NCBI RefSeq assembly: GCF_002198735.1
Contig: NZ_MWLO01000145.1
Location: 74,085 to 138,084, forward strand
From: Ideonella sp. A 288
Lineage (GTDB): Bacteria; Pseudomonadota; Gammaproteobacteria; Burkholderiales; Burkholderiaceae_C
Length of the DNA: 64,000 bases
Direction of reading: 5' to 3'
This document shows, in pieces, positions 17,457 through 27,023 of this stretch. A program made the position numbers and the translations under genes. Under the pieces are notes generated by a model. The model was given only the letters and a program-made list of their open reading frames with translations. It had not been told where the DNA came from and made no database searches. Every line of letters starts with the position of its first letter. Position 1 is the first letter of the stretch.

Positions 17457-18743
17457 ATGGCCACCAGCCATGTCACAAGGGGCGCTGCGGCGCCCCTTTT
17501 GCCGGGCGCAGGGCCGCGGGCGCCGCGCCGCCGCCAGGCCCGTGTCGGGCTGGCGCTGGCCGGCGGCGGCCCGCTGGGCGCCACCTGGGAGATCGGTGCG
17601 CTGTGCGCGCTCGGCGAGGCCCTGCCCGGGCTCGACTTCACCGCGCTCGACGGCTACGTGGGCGTGTCGGCCGGCGGCTTCGTGGCCGCGGCGCTGGCCA
17701 ACGGCATGCGCCCGCGCCAGCTCTTCGACGCCTTCATCGACAGCGGCAGGGCCGCCGCGGCCGACCGCATCAGCCCGCTGCTGTTCGTGCGGCCGGCGCT
17801 GGCCGCGGGCCTCGGCCGGCTGTTGTCCCTGCCGGTGCTGGCCGGCCAGGCGGCGGCCGACCTGCTGCTGCGGCGGCGCAGCGTGCTGTCTGCCGTCGAG
17901 CGGCTCGGCCGCGCCCTGCCCGCCAGCGTGTTCGACAACCGGGCCTTCGAGGCGCGCATGCACAAGGTGTTCGAGGCGCCTGGCCGCACCGATGATTTCC
18001 GCCGCCTCGGCCACCGCCTGGTGCTGGTGGCCACCGACCTGGACAGCGGCGAGGCCGCGCCCTTCGGCATGCCCGGCTGGGACCACGTGCCGATCTCGCG
18101 CGCGGTGGCCGCCAGTGCGGCGCTGCCGGGGCTGTTCCCGCCGGTGACGATCGGCGGGCGCTCGTACGTGGACGGCGCGCTCAAGAAGACGCTGCACGCC
18201 AGCGTGCTGCTCGACCAGGGCCTCGACCTGCTGCTGTGCCTGAACCCGCTGGTGCCCTTCGACGCCACGCACGCGCAGCGCCACCGGGTGATGGCCGACG
18301 GCGCACCGCGCATCCACCGCATCGTCGAGGGCGGGCTGCCGCTGGTGCTGAGCCAGACCTTCCGCTCGCTGATCCACTCGCGGCTCGAGCTCGGCCTGAA
18401 GGGCTACGAGCGCTCGCACCCTGGCACCGACATCGAGCTGTTCGAGCCCGACCAGCGCGACCCGCAGATGTTCCTGGCCAACATCTTCAGCTACTCGCAG
18501 CGCCGGGCGCTGGCCGAGCACGCCTACCAGAAGACCCGCGCCGATCTGCGCTCGCGCCGCAGCACGCTGGCCGCACGGCTGGCCACGCACGGCCTTGCGC
18601 TGGACGACGCGGTGCTGGACGACCCGCGCCGCCGGCTCGTCTCACGCCGCCCGCCCGCACCGCAGCGCGCGCTGGCCCGGCCGATGACGCGGCTGGAGGA
18701 GGTGCTGGACGACCTGGAACTGGCGCTGGCTCAGGCCGCCTGA
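17457..18743 (+). CDS. Patatin-like phospholipase family protein
   Basis: The lipase domain begins at about residue 30 with VGLALAGGGPLG (oxyanion loop). The nucleophile elbow is GVSAGG and the catalytic Asp is in YVDGALKK. These are the Ser-Asp dyad motifs of patatin lipases. The C-terminal 170 residues are helical and charged. The start is uncertain: ATG 17457 (428 residues) lies before the phasin terminator, while an in-frame TTG at 17499 starts just after the stem and gives 414 residues. Its neighbour the phasin suggests granule or lipid metabolism, but the substrate is unknown. Confidence 0.85.
   Translation: MATSHVTRGAAAPLLPGAGPRAPRRRQARVGLALAGGGPLGATWEIGALCALGEALPGLDFTALDGYVGVSAGGFVAAALANGMRPRQLFDAFIDSGRAAAADRISPLLFVRPALAAGLGRLLSLPVLAGQAAADLLLRRRSVLSAVERLGRALPASVFDNRAFEARMHKVFEAPGRTDDFRRLGHRLVLVATDLDSGEAAPFGMPGWDHVPISRAVAASAALPGLFPPVTIGGRSYVDGALKKTLHASVLLDQGLDLLLCLNPLVPFDATHAQRHRVMADGAPRIHRIVEGGLPLVLSQTFRSLIHSRLELGLKGYERSHPGTDIELFEPDQRDPQMFLANIFSYSQRRALAEHAYQKTRADLRSRRSTLAARLATHGLALDDAVLDDPRRRLVSRRPPAPQRALARPMTRLEEVLDDLELALAQAA
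17477..17500 (+). terminator. Intrinsic terminator after the phasin gene
   Basis: AAGGGGCGC (17477-17485) pairs with GCGCCCCTT (17490-17498) around the loop TGCG, followed by TT. It is the clearest intrinsic terminator in the window. It falls inside the first codons of the patatin gene if that gene starts at ATG 17457. Confidence 0.75.
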
Positions 18744-18800
18744 GGTGAGCCGACGCACGCCGACCGACGGCCAGGCCGGCGGTCAGCCGGGTCAGCTCGG

Positions 18801-20321
18801 TCAGCCGAGGTAACGCGACTCCAGGTGCGCCTTGAAGTGCGCCGGGTTCAACGTCTCGCCGGTGGCCTGCACCGACAGTTCGTCGGTGGTCCAGCGGCTG
18901 GCCTTGCGCCAGATGTTCTCGCGCAGCCAGTCGAACAGCGGCGCCAGTTCGCCACGCGCGATGTCGGTGTCGAGCGTCGGGTGCTGGCGGCGCATCGTGG
19001 CGAACCACTGCGCCGCGTACATCGCGCCCAGCGAATAGCTGGGGAAGTAGCCGAACAGCGCCGCGGGCCAGTGCACGTCCTGCATCGGGCCGTCCTTGAA
19101 GTTGCCGCGCGTGTCCAGGCCCAGCAGCTCCTTCATCTTCTCGTCCCAAAGGGCGGGTACGTCGTCGAGCTGCAGCTCGCCTTCGATCAGCGGCCGCTCG
19201 ATCTCGTAGCGCAGGATCACGTGGGCGGGGTAGGTCACCTCGTCGGCATCGACGCGGATCAGGCCGCGCCGGACGCGGGTGAACAGCCGATGCAGGTTGG
19301 CCGGCTCGAAGGCCGGCTGGTCGCCGAAGGCGCGGCGCACCAGCGGCGCCAGCAGCGTCGCGAAGCCGACGTGGCTGCCCAGCTGCATCTCGAAGGCCAG
19401 ACTCTGGCTCTCGTGGATGGCCATCGAGCGGGCCGAGGCCACCGGCTGGCCCAGCCAGTCGCGCGGCAGGTTCTGCTCGTAGCGGCCATGGCCGGTCTCG
19501 TGCACCGTGCCCAGCAGGCTGGTGACGAAGTCGTCGTCGCGGAAGCGGGTGGTCAGCCGCACGTCCTCGGGCACGCCGCCCGAGAATGGGTGGGCGCTCA
19601 CGTCCAGCCGGCCGGCCTCGAAATCGAAGCCGAGCAGGCGCATCACCTGCTCGCACAGCACATGCTGCGCCGCCTGCGGGAACGGCCCCACCGGCTCGAT
19701 CACCGGCTGGTTGGCCTGGTGGTCGATCACGCGCTGGATCAGGCCGGGCAGCCATTGCCGCACCTCGCCGAACACGCGGTCGAGCTGGGCGCAGGTCATG
19801 CCGGGCTCGTAGCGGTCGATCATCGCGTCGTAGGGGCGCAGGCCGGCCGGCTGCGACAGCAGCGCGGCCTCCTCGCGCGACACCGCCAGCACGTCGCGCA
19901 GGTTGCCGACGAAGCCTTTCCAATCATTGGCCGGGCGCTGCTGGCGCCAGGCGTGCTCGCAGCGGGCCACCGCCAGTTCGCGGCGCTGCACCAGCGACTC
20001 GGGCAGCGCGTTGCTGCGCGACCACTCGCGGTGCATCTCGCGCAGGTTGGCGCGCTGCAGGTCGTCCAGCGGCTCCTGCTCGGCGCGCTGCAGGCCGTCG
20101 CGCAGCGCGGGGTCGGTGCGCAGGCGGTGCATCAACGCGGCCATCTCGGCCATCGCGGCGGCGCGCGCGTCGTTGCCGCGCGGTGGCATCTTGGCCGACT
20201 GGTCCCAGCCGACGATGGCCTGCAGGTGGTCGAAGCGGTAAAGGCGCTGGAAGGCTTCGGCCAGCGCGTTGTACGCCGGGGTGGCCGGAGACGTCGTGGC
20301 CACGGGCTGCACGGTGGTCAT
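18801..20321 (-). CDS. M32 family carboxypeptidase (Taq type)
   Basis: The 506-residue metallopeptidase carries the HEXXH zinc motif as VHETGHGRYEQN, preceded by the DDDFVTSLLGT strand and followed by ESQSLAFEMQLG, which supplies the third ligand (Glu in HESQS). Length and motif order match the M32 carboxypeptidases that cleave a broad range of C-terminal residues in the cytoplasm. No signal peptide is seen. It is convergent with the patatin gene. Confidence 0.93.
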   Translation of the reverse strand: MTTVQPVATTSPATPAYNALAEAFQRLYRFDHLQAIVGWDQSAKMPPRGNDARAAAMAEMAALMHRLRTDPALRDGLQRAEQEPLDDLQRANLREMHREWSRSNALPESLVQRRELAVARCEHAWRQQRPANDWKGFVGNLRDVLAVSREEAALLSQPAGLRPYDAMIDRYEPGMTCAQLDRVFGEVRQWLPGLIQRVIDHQANQPVIEPVGPFPQAAQHVLCEQVMRLLGFDFEAGRLDVSAHPFSGGVPEDVRLTTRFRDDDFVTSLLGTVHETGHGRYEQNLPRDWLGQPVASARSMAIHESQSLAFEMQLGSHVGFATLLAPLVRRAFGDQPAFEPANLHRLFTRVRRGLIRVDADEVTYPAHVILRYEIERPLIEGELQLDDVPALWDEKMKELLGLDTRGNFKDGPMQDVHWPAALFGYFPSYSLGAMYAAQWFATMRRQHPTLDTDIARGELAPLFDWLRENIWRKASRWTTDELSVQATGETLNPAHFKAHLESRYLG

Positions 20322-20375
20322 GTCGAGGTTCGGGGTGGAAGGTGGGTGATTCTCGCGCCGCCGCGGGCGACGTGC

Positions 20376-20861
20376 TCAGCCCGGCGTGAACTGCCCGGGA
20401 AACCACCACAGCAGCGCCGCCGTCATCGTGACGTAGCGCGCGAACTTGCCGATGGCCATGTAGAACAGGCTGGGCCAGAACGGCATCTTCAGCCAGCCGG
20501 CCAGCGCGCAAAGCGGGTCGCCCACCAGCGGCAGCCACGACAGCAGGCAGGCCTTGGGACCGAAGCGCTCGAGCCAGCGCAGCGCATGCGCCTCGGCGCG
20601 GCGATGCGTCACCCGCTCGTAGGCGCGCTCGGCACCATAGCCCATCCACCAGCTGATGCCGCCGCCGAGCGTGTTGCCCAGCGTGGCCACCAGCACCGCC
20701 GGCCAGAACATCGACGGGTTGAGCTTGACCAGGCCGAACACCGCCGGCTCCGACCCCAGCGGCACCAGGGTGGCCGACACCAGCGAGACGACGAACACCG
20801 TGCTCAGGCCGAACTTCGGCAGGGCCAGCGCAGTCAGCAGCGATTCGAACCAGGCGTCCAT
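20376..20861 (-). CDS. YqaA-like inner-membrane protein (DedA/VTT superfamily)
   Basis: The 161-residue protein has about four membrane segments. It carries the YqaA pattern with LVSATLVPLGSEP, the glycine-rich LGNTLGGGISWWMGY, and the SWLPLVGDPLCALAGWL re-entrant region. DedA-superfamily proteins are linked to lipid transport and membrane potential, but YqaA itself has no assigned function. It is divergent from dusB. Confidence 0.87.
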   Translation of the reverse strand: MDAWFESLLTALALPKFGLSTVFVVSLVSATLVPLGSEPAVFGLVKLNPSMFWPAVLVATLGNTLGGGISWWMGYGAERAYERVTHRRAEAHALRWLERFGPKACLLSWLPLVGDPLCALAGWLKMPFWPSLFYMAIGKFARYVTMTAALLWWFPGQFTPG

Positions 20862-20914
20862 GGCGGCGCATCATAGGCAGCCCGCAGGGGCCCGGGCGGC
20901 GTGGGGCCGGCCGC

Positions 20915-20920
20915 TATACT
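20915..20920 (+). promoter_or_regulatory. Possible -10 element before dusB
   Basis: TATACT lies 36 bases before the dusB ATG in an otherwise GC-rich gap. I see no good -35 hexamer at 16-18 bases, so this is only a candidate. Confidence 0.3.
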
Positions 20921-20955
20921 GCTGCCTCCTTTTTAAGCACCCCCGCCCGCCCGCC

Positions 20956-21990
20956 ATGCGCCTCGGCCCCTTCGAGCTGCCGAACACCCTGTTCGTCGCC
21001 CCCATGGCGGGCGTCACCGACCGGCCTTTCCGGCAGCTCTGCCGCCGCCTGGGCGCGGGCCATGCGGTCAGCGAGATGATCACCTCGCGGCGCGACCTGT
21101 GGAACTCGCTGAAGACCTCGCGCCGGGCCGACCACGCCGGCGAGCCCGGCCCGATCGCGGTGCAGATCGCCGGCACCGACGCCGCGATGATGGCCGAGGC
21201 CGCCGCCTACAACATCGACCGTGGCGCGCAGATCATCGACATCAACATGGGCTGCCCGGCCAAGAAGGTGTGCACCAAGTGGGCCGGCTCGGCGCTGATG
21301 CGCGACGAGCCGCTGGCGCTGGCCATCGTCGAAGCGGTGGTGGCCACCTGCGCACCGCGCGGCGTGCCGGTGACGCTGAAGATGCGCACCGGCTGGTGCG
21401 CCGCCGAGCGCAACGCGGTGGCCCTGGCGCGCGCGGCCGAATCCGCCGGCGTGGCCATGCTGACCGTGCACGGCCGCACGCGCGAGCAGGGCTACCGCGG
21501 CGAGGCCGAGTACGACACCATCGCCGCCGTGAAGGCCGCGGTGCGCGTGCCGGTGGTGGCCAACGGCGACATCGATTCGCCCGAGAAGGCCCGCGAGGTG
21601 CTGCGCCGCACCGGCGCCGATGCGCTGATGATCGGCCGCGCGGCCCAGGGCCGGCCCTGGATCTTCCGCGAGGTGGGCCACTTCCTGGCCACCGGCGAGC
21701 GGCTGGCGCCACCGGCCACCCGCGAGGTGCAGCAGTGGCTGGTCGAGCACCTGCACGAGCACTATGCGCTTTATGGCGAGTACGCCGGCGTGCGCACCGC
21801 CCGCAAGCACATCGGCTGGGCCGTGCGCGCCCTGCCCGGCGGCGAGGCCTTCCGCGCCGCGATGAACACGCTCGACAGCGTCGACGCCCAGGTGGCCGCG
21901 GTCGGCACCTTCTTCGACGAGCTGGCCCAGGCCCACCCGCTGCTGCCGGTGGATGCGGCCAACGACGACCAGCTGGCAAGATCGGCATGA
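20956..21990 (+). CDS. dusB: tRNA-dihydrouridine synthase DusB
   Basis: DusB reduces specific uridines in the tRNA D-loop with FMN and NADPH. The 344-residue product has the family motifs VAPMAGVTDRPFR, the catalytic Cys motif NMGCPAKKV, KMRTGW, LTVHGRTREQGY and NGDI. The gene precedes fis, the classical dusB-fis arrangement. A C-terminal helical domain with YGEYAGVRTARKHIGW is complete. Confidence 0.96.
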   Translation: MRLGPFELPNTLFVAPMAGVTDRPFRQLCRRLGAGHAVSEMITSRRDLWNSLKTSRRADHAGEPGPIAVQIAGTDAAMMAEAAAYNIDRGAQIIDINMGCPAKKVCTKWAGSALMRDEPLALAIVEAVVATCAPRGVPVTLKMRTGWCAAERNAVALARAAESAGVAMLTVHGRTREQGYRGEAEYDTIAAVKAAVRVPVVANGDIDSPEKAREVLRRTGADALMIGRAAQGRPWIFREVGHFLATGERLAPPATREVQQWLVEHLHEHYALYGEYAGVRTARKHIGWAVRALPGGEAFRAAMNTLDSVDAQVAAVGTFFDELAQAHPLLPVDAANDDQLARSA

Positions 21991-22063
21991 ACACGGTGCC
22001 TGGCCGCCAAAGGACGCGACCGTCCGCGACGGGCCGCGCCGCGCGCCGCACGAGGGCGCCGCG

Positions 22064-22300
22064 ATGAGCCGCCCCGGCATCGAGGACTGCATCCGCGACA
22101 GCCTGGAGCAGTACTTCCGCGACCTCGACGGCAGCGAGCCGCATTCGGTGCACGCGATGATCGTCGACGCGGTGGAGAAACCGATGCTCGAGGTGGTGAT
22201 GCGTCACGCCGACGGCAACCAGAGCAAGGCCGCCGACTGGCTGGGCATCAACCGCAACACGTTGCGCCGCAAGCTGCTCGACCACAAGCTGATCTCGTGA
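22064..22300 (+). CDS. fis: DNA-binding protein Fis
   Basis: The 78-residue protein is a short Fis-family member. Its C-terminal helix-turn-helix reads [21 protein letters not shown], nearly identical to the Fis consensus. Fis bends DNA and activates stable-RNA promoters during fast growth. It starts 73 bases after the dusB stop, and the two are probably cotranscribed. The N-terminal beta-hairpin of enteric Fis is shortened, as usual in Betaproteobacteria. Confidence 0.95.
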   Translation: MSRPGIEDCIRDSLEQYFRDLDGSEPHSVHAMIVDAVEKPMLEVVMRHADGNQSKAADWLGINRNTLRRKLLDHKLIS

Positions 22301-22355
22301 CCGCGCGCCGCCGGCCGGTCGCCCAACCCCGAATCCTTTTCCACTGGCCCCGCCC

Positions 22356-23936
22356 ATGACCACTGCCCTGCTCTCGGTCTCCGACAAGACCGGCATCGTC
22401 GACTTCGCCCGCGCCCTGCACCAGCGCGGCGTCAAACTGCTGTCCACCGGCGGCACCGCCAAGCTGCTGGCCGGCAGCGGCCTGCCGGTCACCGAGGTGG
22501 CCGAGGTGACCGGCTTCCCCGAGATGCTGGACGGCCGCGTCAAGACGCTGCACCCGCGCATCCACGGCGGCCTGCTGGCCCGTCGCGACCTGCCCGAGCA
22601 CATGGCCGCGCTGAAGGAACACGGCATCGGCACCATCGACCTGCTGGTGATCAACCTCTACCCGTTCGAGCAAGCCACGTCGCGCGCCGACTGCACGCTG
22701 GAAGACGCCATCGAGAACATCGACATCGGCGGCCCGGCCATGCTGCGCGCGGCAGCCAAGAACTGGCAGGACGTCGGCGTGGTGATCGACCCGGCCGACT
22801 ACCCCGCGGTGCTGGCCGAGCTGGACGCCGGCGGCCTGACGCGCAAGACCAAGTTCGGCCTGGCGCGCAAGGTGTACGCTCACACGGCGGCATATGACGG
22901 CATGATCACCAACTACCTAAGCGCCATCGAGGACGGTGCCGAAGACCGCCCGGCCGAGGTGCCGCCCCGCGCCGAGTACCCGGCCGTCTACACGCTGCAG
23001 CTGCACCGCACGCAAGGCATGCGCTACGGCGAGAACCCGCACCAGAGCGCCGCCTTCTACCGCGAGGCCCGCCCCGCGCCCGGCACGCTGGCCCAGTGGC
23101 GCCAGCTGCAGGGCAAGGAGCTGTCGTACAACAACATCGCCGACACCGACGCGGCCTGGGAATGCGTCAAGGCCTTCGACGTGCCGGCCTGCGTCATCGT
23201 CAAGCACGCCAACCCCTGCGGCGTGGCCGTGGGCGCCACCGCGCTCGAGGCCTACCTCAAAGCGCTGAAGACCGACCCCACCAGCGCCTTCGGCGGCATC
23301 ATCGCCTTCAACCGGCCACTCGACGCGTCGGTGGTGGAGGCCATCAACGCCGCCAAGCAGTTCGTCGAGGTGGCCATCGCACCGTCGATCACGCCCGAGG
23401 CGCTGGCGCTCTACGCCGCCAAGCAGAACGTGCGCCTGCTCGAGGTGCCGCTGGAATCCGCCCGATCCAACGCGCTCGACTTCAAGCGCGTCGGTGGCGG
23501 CATGCTGCTGCAGTCGGCCGACACGCTGGACATGGTCGAGGGCGGCCTCAAGGTGGTCACCCGCCGCCAACCCACCGAGGCGCAGATGGCCGACCTGCTG
23601 TTCGCCTGGAAGGTGGCGCGCTTCGTCAAGAGCAACGCCATCGTCTTCTGCGGCGGGGGCATGACGCTGGGCGTGGGGGCCGGGCAGATGAGCCGGGTCG
23701 ACTCGGCGCGCATCGCCGGCATCAAGGCCACGAACGCGGGCCTGTCGCTGGCCGGCAGCGCGGTGGCCAGCGACGCCTTCTTCCCGTTCCGCGACGGCCT
23801 CGATGTGGTGATCGACGCCGGTGCCGGCTGCGTCATCCAGCCGGGGGGCTCGATGCGCGACGCCGAGGTCATCGCCGCCGCCGACGAGCGCGACATCGCG
23901 ATGGTCTTCACCGGCACGCGGCACTTCCGCCACTGA
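22356..23936 (+). CDS. purH: Bifunctional AICAR formyltransferase/IMP cyclohydrolase PurH
   Basis: PurH performs the last two steps of IMP synthesis. The 526-residue product has the N-terminal MGS-like cyclohydrolase domain ([25 protein letters not shown]) and the C-terminal transformylase domain with [13 protein letters not shown], the [11 protein letters not shown] active-site strand and [12 protein letters not shown]. The length is normal. It follows fis by 55 bases on the same strand and is followed by a hairpin. Confidence 0.97.
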   Translation: MTTALLSVSDKTGIVDFARALHQRGVKLLSTGGTAKLLAGSGLPVTEVAEVTGFPEMLDGRVKTLHPRIHGGLLARRDLPEHMAALKEHGIGTIDLLVINLYPFEQATSRADCTLEDAIENIDIGGPAMLRAAAKNWQDVGVVIDPADYPAVLAELDAGGLTRKTKFGLARKVYAHTAAYDGMITNYLSAIEDGAEDRPAEVPPRAEYPAVYTLQLHRTQGMRYGENPHQSAAFYREARPAPGTLAQWRQLQGKELSYNNIADTDAAWECVKAFDVPACVIVKHANPCGVAVGATALEAYLKALKTDPTSAFGGIIAFNRPLDASVVEAINAAKQFVEVAIAPSITPEALALYAAKQNVRLLEVPLESARSNALDFKRVGGGMLLQSADTLDMVEGGLKVVTRRQPTEAQMADLLFAWKVARFVKSNAIVFCGGGMTLGVGAGQMSRVDSARIAGIKATNAGLSLAGSAVASDAFFPFRDGLDVVIDAGAGCVIQPGGSMRDAEVIAAADERDIAMVFTGTRHFRH

Positions 23937-23945
23937 ACGTCGGCC

Positions 23946-23967
23946 GGTGCGGCCCACGGGCCGCACC
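23946..23967 (+). terminator. Hairpin after purH
   Basis: GGTGCGGCC (23946-23954) pairs perfectly with GGCCGCACC (23959-23967) around the loop CACG, 9 bases past the purH stop. There is no T tract. Confidence 0.45.
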
Positions 23968-24007
23968 GCCACGATCGGTCGTCACAACCCGCCGTTACCA
24001 TGGCCGC

Positions 24008-24628
24008 ATGACCCGCGCCGACGCCATGGGCATGCTGCTCGCCTTCATCGCCCGGTTGATCACCGGCGCGCAGGGCCACTGGAAGGGCTGCCCGCCGAAG
24101 GCCGAGCAGCGCATCTACTTCGCCAACCACCAGAGCCACCTCGACTGGGTGCTGATCTGGGCCGCGCTGCCCAGCGAGCTGCGCGCCTCCACGCGCCCGA
24201 TCGCCGCGCGCGACTACTGGACGGCCGGCCGCTTCAAGCACTGGCTCACGCGCGAGGTGTTCCATGCCGTCTACGTGAGCCGCACGCGCACCGACGACCA
24301 GGACCCGCTCGAACCGCTGGCCGAGGCCCTGGGCCATGGCGACTCGCTGGTGATCTTTCCAGAGGGCACGCGCAGCAACAAGGGCCTGCCGCAGGCCTTC
24401 AAGAGCGGCCTGTACCACCTGGCCGAGCAGTTTCCGCAGGTGCAGCTGATCCCGGCCTGGATCGACAACGTGCAGCGCGTGATGCCCAAGGGCGAGGTGG
24501 TGCCGGTGCCGATCCTGTGCACCGTCACCTTCGGCGCGCCGCTCACCCTGGCCGAGGGCGAGGACAAGCGCGCCTTCCTCGAGCGCGCCCGCGACGCCGT
24601 CGTGGCCCTGAAGCCCACGGTGAACTGA
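24008..24628 (+). CDS. 1-acyl-glycerol-3-phosphate acyltransferase-like protein
   Basis: The 206-residue protein has the PlsC-type HX4D motif in FANHQSHLDWVLIW and the second motif FPEGTRSNKG. The product would be a membrane-associated acyltransferase that acylates lysophosphatidic acid or a similar acceptor. It is followed after 12 bases by a CdsA-like gene, forming a two-gene phospholipid operon. It is probably an accessory paralogue, since pairs of this kind exist next to the housekeeping plsC and cdsA in other Proteobacteria. Confidence 0.87.
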   Translation: MTRADAMGMLLAFIARLITGAQGHWKGCPPKAEQRIYFANHQSHLDWVLIWAALPSELRASTRPIAARDYWTAGRFKHWLTREVFHAVYVSRTRTDDQDPLEPLAEALGHGDSLVIFPEGTRSNKGLPQAFKSGLYHLAEQFPQVQLIPAWIDNVQRVMPKGEVVPVPILCTVTFGAPLTLAEGEDKRAFLERARDAVVALKPTVN

Positions 24629-24640
24629 GGGGCACGCACG

Positions 24641-25615
24641 ATGGGCGCACTCAGAGACCTCGACGCCGGCCAGCAGGTGGCCCTGCTCTTCGTCATCCTG
24701 TTCGGCGTGCTCGGGCTGGTGACGGCCGTGGCGGCCCTGCTGGCGGTGCGCGAGCGCGACGCCGCCGGCGGCGACCGGCACACCCGCTTCAAGCGCGACC
24801 TGCGCGCGGTGTGGATCGGCACCGTGGCCTTCTGGGTGGCCTGGATGTCGGGGCCGGTGGGCGCCACGCTGCTGAGCGGGCTGGTGTCCTTCCTGGCGCT
24901 GCGCGAGTACATCACGCTGCTGCGCACGCGCCGCAGCGACCACCGCAGCCTGATCCTGGCCTTCTTCGTGGTGCTGCCGCTGCAGTACGTGCTGGTGGGC
25001 AACCGGAACTTCGACCTGTTCTCGGTGTTCATCCCGGTGTACGTGTTCCTGGCCATCCCGGTGGTCAGCGCACTGGCCGGAGACCCCGAGCGCTTCCTCG
25101 AGCGCAACGCCAAGATCCAGTGGGGCATCATGGTCTGCGTGTTCGGCCTGTCGCATGCCCCGGCGCTGCTGCTGCTGGAGTTCCCGCGCTACGCCGGGCG
25201 CGGCGCGTTCCTGCTGTTCTTCCTGGTGATGGTGGCCGCCGCGGCGCAGATCGCGCAGGAGGCCGCCAGCCGCCACCTGCGCCAGCGGCCGGTGGCGCGG
25301 CACATCGACCGCTCGTTCTCGTACCGCGCCTTCGGCCTGGGCGTGCTGGCCGGCGGGCTGCTGGGCGCGGCGCTGTACTGGATCACGCCGTTCAAGCCGC
25401 CGCAGGCGCTGGCCATGGGGATGATCGCCAGTGCCTCGGGCGCGCTGGGCGACTTCGTCATGCGCGCGCTGAAGAAGGACGCCGGCGTGTCCAACTGGGG
25501 CAATGCGCCGGCCGTCACCGGCGCGGTGGGCCTGCTCGACCGCGTGGCCGCGCTGTGCTTCGCCGCACCGGTGTTCTTCCACTCGGTGCGCTGGTACTTC
25601 CAGCTGCGCGTCTGA
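24641..25615 (+). CDS. CdsA-like phosphatidate cytidylyltransferase with altered active site
   Basis: The 324-residue protein has about eight membrane segments and a CdsA-like C-terminus: GDFVMRALKKDAGVSNWG (Lys278-Lys279-Asp280), then LLDRVAALCFAAPVFFH. In functional CdsA this region reads with a His-Gly-Gly and a D-R-[LV]-D metal site. Here the HGG is replaced by GAVG and the second Asp by Ala303, while the first Asp (Asp300) is kept. The enzyme may therefore be inactive, have a changed substrate, or act as a partner of the upstream acyltransferase. Confidence 0.78.
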   Translation: MGALRDLDAGQQVALLFVILFGVLGLVTAVAALLAVRERDAAGGDRHTRFKRDLRAVWIGTVAFWVAWMSGPVGATLLSGLVSFLALREYITLLRTRRSDHRSLILAFFVVLPLQYVLVGNRNFDLFSVFIPVYVFLAIPVVSALAGDPERFLERNAKIQWGIMVCVFGLSHAPALLLLEFPRYAGRGAFLLFFLVMVAAAAQIAQEAASRHLRQRPVARHIDRSFSYRAFGLGVLAGGLLGAALYWITPFKPPQALAMGMIASASGALGDFVMRALKKDAGVSNWGNAPAVTGAVGLLDRVAALCFAAPVFFHSVRWYFQLRV

Positions 25616-25655
25616 GCGGGTTCGGTGCCATGGAGGGCGCACGCGCCGGCCAACG

Positions 25656-26411
25656 ATGACCGAGCCCCTGGCCCTGCTCGTCGTGATCGCCGGGGCGATG
25701 GTGGCGGGCTTCGTGCAGGGCCTGTCGGGCTTCGCCTTCGGCATGGTGGCCATGTCGATCTGGGTCTGGACCATCGACCCGCGCACCGCCGCCGTGCTGA
25801 CCATCTTCGGCTCGCTCACCGGCCAGGTGGTGGCCGCCGTGTCGGTGCGCCGGGTGTGGCGCTGGCCGGTGCTGCTGCCCTTCCTGGCCGGCGGCCTGCT
25901 CGGCATCCCGGTGGGCGGCTGGCTGCTGCCGCGCATCGACCCGACCCTGTTCAAGGCGCTGTTCGGGCTGATGCTGGTCACCTGGTGCCCGGTGATGCTG
26001 TTCTCCGACCGCGTGCCGCGCATCAGCCATGGCGGCCGCCTCGCCGACGCCGTGGTCGGCTGGATCGGCGGCGTGATGGGCGGGCTGGGCGGCTTCACCG
26101 GCGTGGCGCCCACGCTGTGGTGCACGCTGCGCGGCATGGACCGCGACCTGCAGCGCAGCGTGGTGCAGAACTTCAACCTCGCCACGCTGGCCGTCACGAT
26201 GGCCATGGTGGTGGCCCGCGGCGGCGTGACGCGCCCGCTGCTGCCGCTGCTGGCCGTGATGGTGCCTGCCGTGCTGCTGCCCAGCCTGCTGGGCGCGAGG
26301 GTGTACACCGGTCTCAGCGATACTGCCTTCCGGCGCCTCGTGCTCGGCCTGCTCACCGCGTCCGGCGTGGCGATGCTGGCCTCGTCGCTGCCGAGCCTGC
26401 TGGCCCGCTGA
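25656..26411 (+). CDS. TSUP (TauE/SafE) family membrane transporter
   Basis: The 251-residue protein has about eight membrane helices in two related halves. The TauE/SafE signature is visible in the N-terminal half (FVQGLSGFAFGMVAM) and the C-terminal repeat (GGVMGGLGGFTGVAPTL). This family exports or imports sulfite, sulfoacetate or other organic anions; the substrate cannot be read here. It lies 40 bases after the CdsA-like gene and may be part of the same transcript. Confidence 0.86.
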   Translation: MTEPLALLVVIAGAMVAGFVQGLSGFAFGMVAMSIWVWTIDPRTAAVLTIFGSLTGQVVAAVSVRRVWRWPVLLPFLAGGLLGIPVGGWLLPRIDPTLFKALFGLMLVTWCPVMLFSDRVPRISHGGRLADAVVGWIGGVMGGLGGFTGVAPTLWCTLRGMDRDLQRSVVQNFNLATLAVTMAMVVARGGVTRPLLPLLAVMVPAVLLPSLLGARVYTGLSDTAFRRLVLGLLTASGVAMLASSLPSLLAR

Positions 26412-26462
26412 GCCACAGCGGCCCTCCCCTGCCACCCCTCGCGAAAGAGCCCCGGCGCCCCC

Positions 26463-27011
26463 ATGCGCATCCTCGGCATCGACCCCGGCCTGCAACGCAC
26501 CGGCTTCGGCGTCATCGACGCCGAGGGCCCGCGCCTGCGCTACGTGGCCAGCGGCACGATCAGCACGCTCGAGGTGGCGCGCGGCAACCTGCCGGCACGG
26601 CTGAAGGTCATCTTCGACGGGGTGCGCGAGGTGACGCAGCGCTACCAGCCGCAGTCGGCCTCGGTGGAGATCGTCTTCGTCAACGTCAACCCGCAGAGCA
26701 CGCTGCTGCTGGGCCAGGCCCGTGGCGCCGCACTGGCGGCACTGGTCTCGGGCGATCTGGCGGTGGCCGAATACACCGCGCTGCAGATGAAGAAGGCCAT
26801 CGTCGGCCAGGGCCTGGCCAGCAAGTCGCAGGTGCAGGAGATGGTGATGCGCCTGCTGGCCCTGCCCGGCCTGCCCGGCAAGGACGCCGCCGACGCGCTG
26901 GGCCTGGCCATCACCCATGCGCACGCCGCCGGCAGCTTCGCCGCGCTGGCCAACGCCACCTCGCTGGCCCCGCGCAGCCACGCGCAGTACCGGCGTGGAC
27001 GCACCTATTGA
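26463..27011 (+). CDS. ruvC: Crossover junction endodeoxyribonuclease RuvC
   Basis: RuvC cuts Holliday junctions. The 182-residue product has the RNase H-like catalytic residues: Asp7 in [12 protein letters not shown], the Glu in [14 protein letters not shown], and the Asp pair in [14 protein letters not shown]. The N-terminal half is close to family consensus. ruvA and ruvB, frequent partners, do not follow; a glycosyltransferase of different base composition does. Confidence 0.96.
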   Translation: MRILGIDPGLQRTGFGVIDAEGPRLRYVASGTISTLEVARGNLPARLKVIFDGVREVTQRYQPQSASVEIVFVNVNPQSTLLLGQARGAALAALVSGDLAVAEYTALQMKKAIVGQGLASKSQVQEMVMRLLALPGLPGKDAADALGLAITHAHAAGSFAALANATSLAPRSHAQYRRGRTY

Positions 27012-27023
27012 ACGCTATGCATC

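Noticed and set aside
23411-26515. Open frame of 1034 codons on the minus strand opposite purH, the acyltransferase and the CdsA-like gene.
   Set aside because: It crosses several well-identified plus-strand genes and its translation is low-complexity Arg/Pro/Ser/Gln without a domain.
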